From an uncultured Coriobacteriaceae bacterium (GTDB lineage Bacteria; Actinomycetota; Coriobacteriia; Coriobacteriales; QAMH01), in the NCBI GenBank assembly GCA_902783925.1, contig CACZSV010000112.1, forward strand, positions 1-5,697: a stretch of DNA of 5,697 nt, in the 5' to 3' direction. The notes under the pieces are model-generated. The model worked only from the letters and a program-made list of their open reading frames with translations. It ran no database searches and was not told where the DNA came from. The position numbers and the translations under genes were made by a program. Shown one piece after another: positions 5,612 to 5,697 of the stretch (within the stretch, counting starts at the first letter, position 1; each line of letters opens with the position of its first letter).

Positions 5612-5697
5612 TTTCGGGCGGGTTGAAGCCCGCCCCTACGCCCTTTCGGGCGGGTTGAAGCCCGCCCCTACGCCCTTTCGGGCGGGTTGAAGCCCGC
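5612..5697 (-). repeat. Tandem array of 32-bp REP-like palindromic units, truncated by the window edge
   Basis: Identical 32-bp units start at 5612 and 5644; a third starts at 5676 and is cut after 22 bases, with no mismatch among the visible copies. Each contains arms GGGCGGG and CCCGCCC (5616-5622/5629-5635, 5648-5654/5661-5667, 5680-5686 with a partial partner) around a 6-nt loop. On the minus strand the tetranucleotide GTAG (plus-strand CTAC at 5636-5639 and 5668-5671) directly precedes the palindrome, the arrangement known for REP elements mobilised by RAYT (TnpA-REP) transposases. There are no unique spacers, so it is not CRISPR. It lies about 90 bp upstream of the cotH-like promoter and may follow the 3' end of a gene to the right. 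Confidence 0.8.

Noticed and set aside
5612..5697. CRISPR array
   Set aside because: The 32-bp units are identical throughout, with no variable spacers and no cas genes nearby; the palindrome plus GTAG fits REP elements.

Overview
The window holds two large convergent genes for secreted, multidomain surface-type proteins. The left gene (185-2500, +) encodes a 771-residue carbohydrate-binding beta-helix protein of the Cthe_2159/DUF4353 type. The right gene (2628-5453, -) encodes an exported CotH-family kinase of about 941 residues. Both carry a block of three DUF5648 repeats, at the C-terminus of the first protein and just behind the signal peptide of the second. A strong hairpin at 2520-2554 separates their 3' ends.

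Organism: moderately GC-rich DNA, Ala/Asp/Ser-rich exported proteins, and DUF5648 repeats joined to CotH and DUF4353 domains suggest a gut or oral anaerobe, most likely an actinobacterium of the Coriobacteriia (Collinsella, Olsenella or Eggerthella relatives). This is inference from protein style. No marker gene is present, and some Clostridia carry similar proteins.

Layout: 1-65 is the edge of the upstream locus, with a 12-codon ORF behind a good Shine-Dalgarno sequence. 66-184 is the leader of the beta-helix gene, with an 8-bp inverted repeat, a weak -10 and a good RBS. 185-2500 is the beta-helix gene, ending in tandem stops TAG TGA. 2501-2627 is the convergent terminator region. 2628-5453 is the cotH-like gene, with a TTG start. 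5454-5523 holds its RBS and a recognisable sigma-70-type promoter. 5524-5611 has no gene but contains a 10-bp palindrome. 5612-5697 is a tandem array of 32-bp palindromic units with the hallmarks of REP elements, running off the window.

How the genes may work together: both products are predicted to be exported and share the same putative surface-targeting or binding module. One has a polymer-binding beta-helix, the other an apparently intact atypical protein-kinase fold. From memory, CotH, DUF4353, VTC-type polyphosphate polymerase and DUF4956 genes often lie together in clostridia and relatives, so this pair may be part of that poorly understood surface system. A kinase-substrate relation between the two proteins is a hypothesis only.
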